A stretch of DNA of 10,114 nucleotides from an uncultured Lachnospiraceae bacterium (GTDB lineage: Bacteria > Bacillota > Clostridia > Lachnospirales > Lachnospiraceae), in assembly GCA_902783935.1 (NCBI GenBank), contig CACZTA010000055.1:1-10114 (forward strand), read 5' to 3'. The notes under the pieces were generated by a model that saw nothing but the letters and a program-made list of their open reading frames with translations, had not been told where the DNA came from and searched no databases. Numbering within the stretch: the first letter of the stretch is position 1; each line of letters starts with the position of its first letter. The position numbers were made by a program, and so were the translations under genes. Shown one piece after another: positions 6,515 through 10,114 of the stretch.

Positions 6515-7191
6515 TTACTTCCCTCCTTTCCGCAGTCTGCAGTCATTTTACTGCAGGTTGCACAGCATCCGTCACAGCCGCTGACCAGTTCCCTGGAACG
6601 GTTCTTGACGCCGAAAGCGTTCAGGACTGCAACAATGATTGCAAGAACGAGGAAGGCACCCGGTGCCTTGATAAAGATGCCGATCGGTTCCACGGATGCG
6701 GGAAGGATCTGGACGCCGAATGCAGTTCCTGCACCGAGCAGCTCACGGATAAAACCGATCACTGTCAGTGCCACCGTGAAGCCGATGCCCATCCCGATAC
6801 CGTCAAAAGCAGCCAGGGGAACCGTGTTCTTATTGGCATAGGCTTCCGCGCGGCCGAGGATGATGCAGTTGACGACGATCAGTGGGATATAGATGCCGAG
6901 TGCACTGTAGAGCGCCGGCAGGTATGCCTCAATGACCAGCTCCGTAATGGTAACCAGCGTCGCAACGATGACAATATAGGCCGGCAGACGGACTTCATCC
7001 GGAATCACTTTTCTGAGTGCCGAAATAACCACGTTGGAAAGAATCAGAACCGCCGTTGTGGAAATACCCATCCCGATACCGTTGATCGCAGCGGTACTGA
7101 CAGCAAGTGTCGGACACATGCCGAGCATCAGCACAAAGGTCGGATTTTCTTTGACAATACCGTTATAAATACGTTCTGTATATTTATTCAT
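6511..7191 (-). CDS. rnfE: Rnf complex subunit E, integral membrane protein with Cys-rich tail
   Basis: From ATG at 7189-7191 the product is 226 residues with about six membrane helices. Landmarks are NPTFVLMLGMCPTLAVSTAAING (Cys26) and YIPLIVVNCIILGRAEAYA (Cys109), the membrane cysteines that pair with those of RnfA. FDGIGMGIGFTVALTVIGFIRELLG is also typical. After the last helix comes a polar tail holding five cysteines (206, 209, 210, 213, 220; motif CDGCCATC), which suggests metal or cluster binding but may be simply a clostridial tail. The start is fixed by GGAGGTGAT 8 nt upstream; an in-frame GTG at 7198-7200 overlaps that site and is rejected. The gene starts 17 nt after the rnfDG stop and overlaps rnfA by ATGA. 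Confidence 0.96.
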   Translation of the reverse strand: MNKYTERIYNGIVKENPTFVLMLGMCPTLAVSTAAINGIGMGISTTAVLILSNVVISALRKVIPDEVRLPAYIVIVATLVTITELVIEAYLPALYSALGIYIPLIVVNCIILGRAEAYANKNTVPLAAFDGIGMGIGFTVALTVIGFIRELLGAGTAFGVQILPASVEPIGIFIKAPGAFLVLAIIVAVLNAFGVKNRSRELVSGCDGCCATCSKMTADCGKEGSK

Positions 7192-7195
7192 CAAA

Positions 7196-7204
7196 ATCAC
7201 CTCC
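7196..7204 (-). promoter_or_regulatory. Ribosome binding site that decides the rnfE start
   Basis: GGAGGTGAT on the minus strand is a full nine-base match to the 16S rRNA 3' tail. GGAGG ends 8 nt before ATG at 7191. The in-frame GTG at 7198-7200 is part of the site, so it is not the start. Confidence 0.8.
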
Positions 7205-7208
7205 GTCC

Positions 7209-8777
7209 TCAGCCGACATTTTCATGCAGGAATGCAAGCGCGGCATTGACCGCATTGACAACAGCTCCGGAAGAAATCGATGCACCGGAGACAGAATCGA
7301 TCTCATCGTCGGCAGTCGATCCGCCTGCCTTGTTCAATGTGAACCGCTCAACGTTAACACCGGCGAACTGGTCCTTGAAGGCGGGCTCATCGCAGCGCAT
7401 GCCCATGCCGGCTGTTTCATTCAGTTCAGTGAAGGAAATGCCGGTCACTGTACCGTCTTCTTTCACGCCTACGGAAAGTGAGATATTGCCGTCAAAGCCG
7501 TCACCGCTTGTGGCGCTGATCACGTAGCCGATGACATTGCCTGACGAATCCTTGCCGACGATTGCTTCATTAATATAAGCTTTCCCGAATTCGGTGCCGT
7601 AGACGTTTCCGCCGAGTGCTTCGACTGCAGCGGTCAGATTGTCGTCATATTCCATCTCGGCATCCGGAAGAACCGCCTGATAGGATTCGAGCTTGGCTTT
7701 GTTCTTCTGCTCTTCAATTGAATCCTTCGTCATCGCGAATACACCGGCAAGCCCGGCGCCTGCAAGAAGCGTGATGACAAAGAGATTGAGTGCCGGCTTT
7801 GCCATGGCGGGACTGAAGGAAACTGCGTTTTCATCCCCTGCCTGTGCATTTTTGCGGAAGCCGAACGGCAGCGGGACAACATACATGTCGATCAGCGGGG
7901 TTGCCAGGTTTCCGATCAGGATCGCGTAGCTGACGGAATCCGCAGCAGACGAGAAAAGCCTGAAGATGCCTGCTATGATACCGATAATTGCCCCGTAGAG
8001 AAGCTGGCCGCTCGATGTAACGGGACTCGTCACGGGGTCAGTCGCCATGAAGAAAGCGCCCATAACAACACCTCCGCCGAGCACATGCGCCAGGATATAC
8101 ATCGGGCTGAAGCCGTGACCGCCGAACAGACCGACAAATACGGCAAATGCTGCAAACATGGAAACCGGGATTTCCCAGGTAATCGCATCGATCACGAGCA
8201 GGTAAAGCCCGCCGATCAGGAGCGCCAGGACCGAGCACCCGATCACGCCGGTCGTCGTCCCGTTTCCGAGGAACATCTGGCTGATATTAACTGTGCGGTC
8301 TGCCAGCAGATCGACCAGAGGCGTGGCCGAACTCACCGCGTCGCTGTAACGGTAATTCGTCATCGTACTGCTGAAGGAGATCAGCAGGAAGCAGCGTCCG
8401 GCGAGAGCCGGGTTCACAAAGTTCTTTCCGAGTCCGCCGAAGAAACATTTGACAAACAGGATGGCAAACAAACTGCCGAGAATCGGAATATAAAGCGGGA
8501 CCGCCGGTGACAGGCACAGGGCCAGAAGGAGGCCGGTCACGACAGCGCTTCCGTCTGTGATGGACAGCGGCTTTTTCGCGAGGATATCAAATACCGCCTC
8601 AGTCAGGACAGCCGTGCCGATCGAAATAAGGATGACCAGCAGCGCATTCAGTCCGAAATGCCAGATGCCGACACATGCCGCCGGAAGAAGTGAAATGCTC
8701 ACGTCCATCATGACCCGTCCCGTACTGAGGGGACTCCTGGTATGGGGACTTGAAGAGATATTATAGAATCCGCTCAT
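7209..8777 (-). CDS. rnfDG: Fused RnfD-RnfG: membrane flavoprotein joined to FMN-binding subunit
   Basis: One 522-codon frame covers two subunits that are usually separate. Residues 1 to about 308 are RnfD (NqrB family), with about eight to ten membrane helices, DGSAVVTGLLLAL (75-87) and the covalent FMN site SSAT (149-152, Thr152). A short polar linker (about 309-325) leads to RnfG: one membrane helix (330-349), then an extracytoplasmic FMN-binding domain with ETAGMG (454-459) and DSVSGAS (494-500). The FMN-bearing residue of RnfG is usually Thr; here Ser500 stands in that place. Both flavins are thought to relay electrons during ion pumping, RnfG outside the membrane. The join has no stop or frameshift, and Met325, where a free RnfG would start, lacks a ribosome site. 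The ATG overlaps the rnfC stop (ATGA), with AAGGAGG at 8788-8794. Confidence 0.93.
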   Translation of the reverse strand: MSGFYNISSSPHTRSPLSTGRVMMDVSISLLPAACVGIWHFGLNALLVILISIGTAVLTEAVFDILAKKPLSITDGSAVVTGLLLALCLSPAVPLYIPILGSLFAILFVKCFFGGLGKNFVNPALAGRCFLLISFSSTMTNYRYSDAVSSATPLVDLLADRTVNISQMFLGNGTTTGVIGCSVLALLIGGLYLLVIDAITWEIPVSMFAAFAVFVGLFGGHGFSPMYILAHVLGGGVVMGAFFMATDPVTSPVTSSGQLLYGAIIGIIAGIFRLFSSAADSVSYAILIGNLATPLIDMYVVPLPFGFRKNAQAGDENAVSFSPAMAKPALNLFVITLLAGAGLAGVFAMTKDSIEEQKNKAKLESYQAVLPDAEMEYDDNLTAAVEALGGNVYGTEFGKAYINEAIVGKDSSGNVIGYVISATSGDGFDGNISLSVGVKEDGTVTGISFTELNETAGMGMRCDEPAFKDQFAGVNVERFTLNKAGGSTADDEIDSVSGASISSGAVVNAVNAALAFLHENVG

Positions 8778-10114
8778 TTCTTCGCTCCCTCCTTCGCCTG
8801 TTCTGCTCTCTTAATTGCCAGTATTTCTGCCTTCGCAACTTTGAATTCCTGTGTGAGAGGCCGCTTCGCCGGACAAATGAAGGTACATGATCCGCAGCTG
8901 ATGCACTCAAGTCCCTTCAGTTTGTTTTCATACCGGTCGTAGTCTTTTAACGCAAATGCAGCGGACATCATCTGGGGATTCAGGCCCATCGGACATACGC
9001 GGTTGCAGCGGCCGCAGCGGATACAGTTCGTCTGAATCTTTTCCGCTGCCGCAACTTCATCGGTCAGAAGGAAGGTCAGTGCGTTGTTATTCTTCTGAAC
9101 CGGAACCGACAGGTTGTCAAAAGCGATTCCCATCATGGGGCCGCCTGCCATCATCTTGGCAGCTTGTGCCCCTTCCTTAAACCCGCCTGCGTAGTCAAGA
9201 AGTTCCTGGCAGCTGACGCCGATTCTTGTCAGCAGATTGCAGGGACGGGCGACTGCATCGCCTGTAATGGTCACGCCTCTCTCCATCAGCGGAGTTGATT
9301 CGCAGACAGCCTGGTAAATCGCATAGATCGTGCCGACATTTTCCACGACGCAGCCCACATCTGCGGGCAGCTGCGAGATCTTGTACTCGATCCCGGCGAC
9401 GACGCTGATGCAGCTCCGCTCACCGCCCTGCGGATACTTGACAGGACATGGCTTAATACTGATCCTGTCATGGTTTGCAGCCGCCTTCTGCATGGCATCG
9501 ATTGCTTCCGGCTTATTATCCTCAATCACAACCACAGCGGCCGCGTTCGGGAACAGTCTCAGCATAATCTCGAGGCCTTCCATTATCTGGTCCGCATACG
9601 CGCGCATGAGCCGGTCGTCACAGGTTATATAGGGTTCACATTCCGCACCGTTCGCGATGACATAGCGGATTTCATCTGCGTTTTTCGGTGCAAGCTTGAC
9701 ATGTGTCGGGAAACCGGCCCCGCCCATGCCGACAATGCCGGCCGCCTTGATTTTATCAAGGATCTCCTGATTTGACAGGGAAGAGGCATCCACCTTCGTT
9801 CCGACACCTTCCGCCAGGTTATAGAGCCCGTCATTTTCAATGACAATGCTTTCCGCCATGACGCCGCCGATCGTGCGCCGTCTCTCGACCGCCTTGACGG
9901 TTCCGGAACATGAGCTCACCATGTTTGCGGATACAAATGCAGAGGCTTCTGCGATCAGCTGACCCGCAAGCACGGCATCTCCCTTTTTGACGACCGGGGC
10001 AGAAGGTCTTCCGATATGCTGGTTCAACGGATAGACCATCTCCCCTTTCGGAAGGTACTGCTCAAAAGCGGCATCCTTCGTGAGCTCTTTATGTCCGATC
10101 GGATGGACGCCTCC
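8774..10114 (-). CDS. rnfC: Rnf complex subunit C, NADH-binding FMN/iron-sulfur protein; 5' end cut by window
   Basis: In frame from the window edge, 446 residues are visible, beginning GGVHPIGHKELT. This is the conserved N-terminal RnfC segment, so only about ten residues are missing upstream. Counting from the first visible codon, the Gly-rich NADH/FMN motif GIVGMGGAGFPTHVK is at about 126-140, followed by IANGAECEPY (about 153-162). Two [4Fe-4S] motifs follow: Cys364, 367, 370, 374 (CIRCGRCNRVCP) and Cys404, 407, 410, 414 (CISCGSCTFICP). RnfC is the peripheral cytoplasmic subunit where NAD+ is reduced or NADH oxidised. An ATG at 10039 exists inside the gene but has conserved sequence upstream of it, so it is not the start. 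The stop overlaps the rnfDG ATG. The operon promoter must lie outside the window. Confidence 0.95.
   Translation of the reverse strand, partial: GGVHPIGHKELTKDAAFEQYLPKGEMVYPLNQHIGRPSAPVVKKGDAVLAGQLIAEASAFVSANMVSSCSGTVKAVERRRTIGGVMAESIVIENDGLYNLAEGVGTKVDASSLSNQEILDKIKAAGIVGMGGAGFPTHVKLAPKNADEIRYVIANGAECEPYITCDDRLMRAYADQIMEGLEIMLRLFPNAAAVVVIEDNKPEAIDAMQKAAANHDRISIKPCPVKYPQGGERSCISVVAGIEYKISQLPADVGCVVENVGTIYAIYQAVCESTPLMERGVTITGDAVARPCNLLTRIGVSCQELLDYAGGFKEGAQAAKMMAGGPMMGIAFDNLSVPVQKNNNALTFLLTDEVAAAEKIQTNCIRCGRCNRVCPMGLNPQMMSAAFALKDYDRYENKLKGLECISCGSCTFICPAKRPLTQEFKVAKAEILAIKRAEQAKEGAKK

Noticed and set aside
7192..7200. GTG at 7198-7200 as the start of rnfE
   Set aside because: It lies inside the GGAGGTGAT ribosome site, which is ideally spaced for ATG at 7191.
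7209..7805. Separate rnfG translated from an internal ATG at 7803-7805
   Set aside because: No Shine-Dalgarno sequence precedes it (CAGTCCCGCC), and the frame is continuous with rnfD with no stop between.
1..10114. CRISPR arrays, insertion sequences, phage genes or direct repeats
   Set aside because: None seen by eye on either strand. The window is almost fully filled by conserved metabolic and membrane genes.

Overview
The window looks like chromosome from an anaerobic, moderately GC-rich Gram-positive bacterium, most likely a Clostridia/Lachnospiraceae-type Bacillota. The grounds are strong GGAGG ribosome sites before almost every gene, one TTG start, the clostridial rnfCDGEAB gene order, and System II (ResB/ResC) cytochrome c assembly. 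Every supported gene lies on the minus strand, so transcription runs from high to low coordinates. I see no mobile element, CRISPR array, rRNA or broken gene.

From 10114 down to 5136 lies a membrane Rnf complex: rnfC (5' end cut by the window), a single ORF joining rnfD and rnfG, rnfE, rnfA and rnfB. Genes overlap by ATGA or are 14-17 nt apart. Sixteen bases after rnfB comes nrfA, a pentaheme cytochrome c nitrite reductase with the diagnostic CxxCK active-site heme motif and no nrfH beside it. After a 132-nt gap with a strong hairpin come resB and resC (ccsA), the two subunits of a cytochrome c haem synthase. The layout reads as one functional unit. Rnf moves electrons between ferredoxin/NADH and its flavin subunits outside the membrane while pumping ions, NrfA could use electrons outside the membrane to reduce nitrite to ammonium, and ResBC attaches NrfA's haems. 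Electron transfer from Rnf to NrfA is inferred from gene order, not shown by the sequence.

From 1601 down to 1362 is a short non-coding segment with a tRNA-Pro(GGG), its own consensus-like promoter, a perfect 32-bp palindrome that probably terminates the tRNA transcript, and a second promoter whose -35 box lies inside that palindrome. This promoter serves a second, apparently separate operon: a UPF0173 metallo-beta-lactamase-fold hydrolase and an SPFH/stomatin-family membrane protein cut by the left edge.

The points most worth a second look are the Rnf-NrfA-ResBC gene cluster without NrfH, the RnfD-RnfG fusion, a Ser in place of the usual Thr at the RnfG flavin site, and the palindrome shared by a terminator and a promoter.
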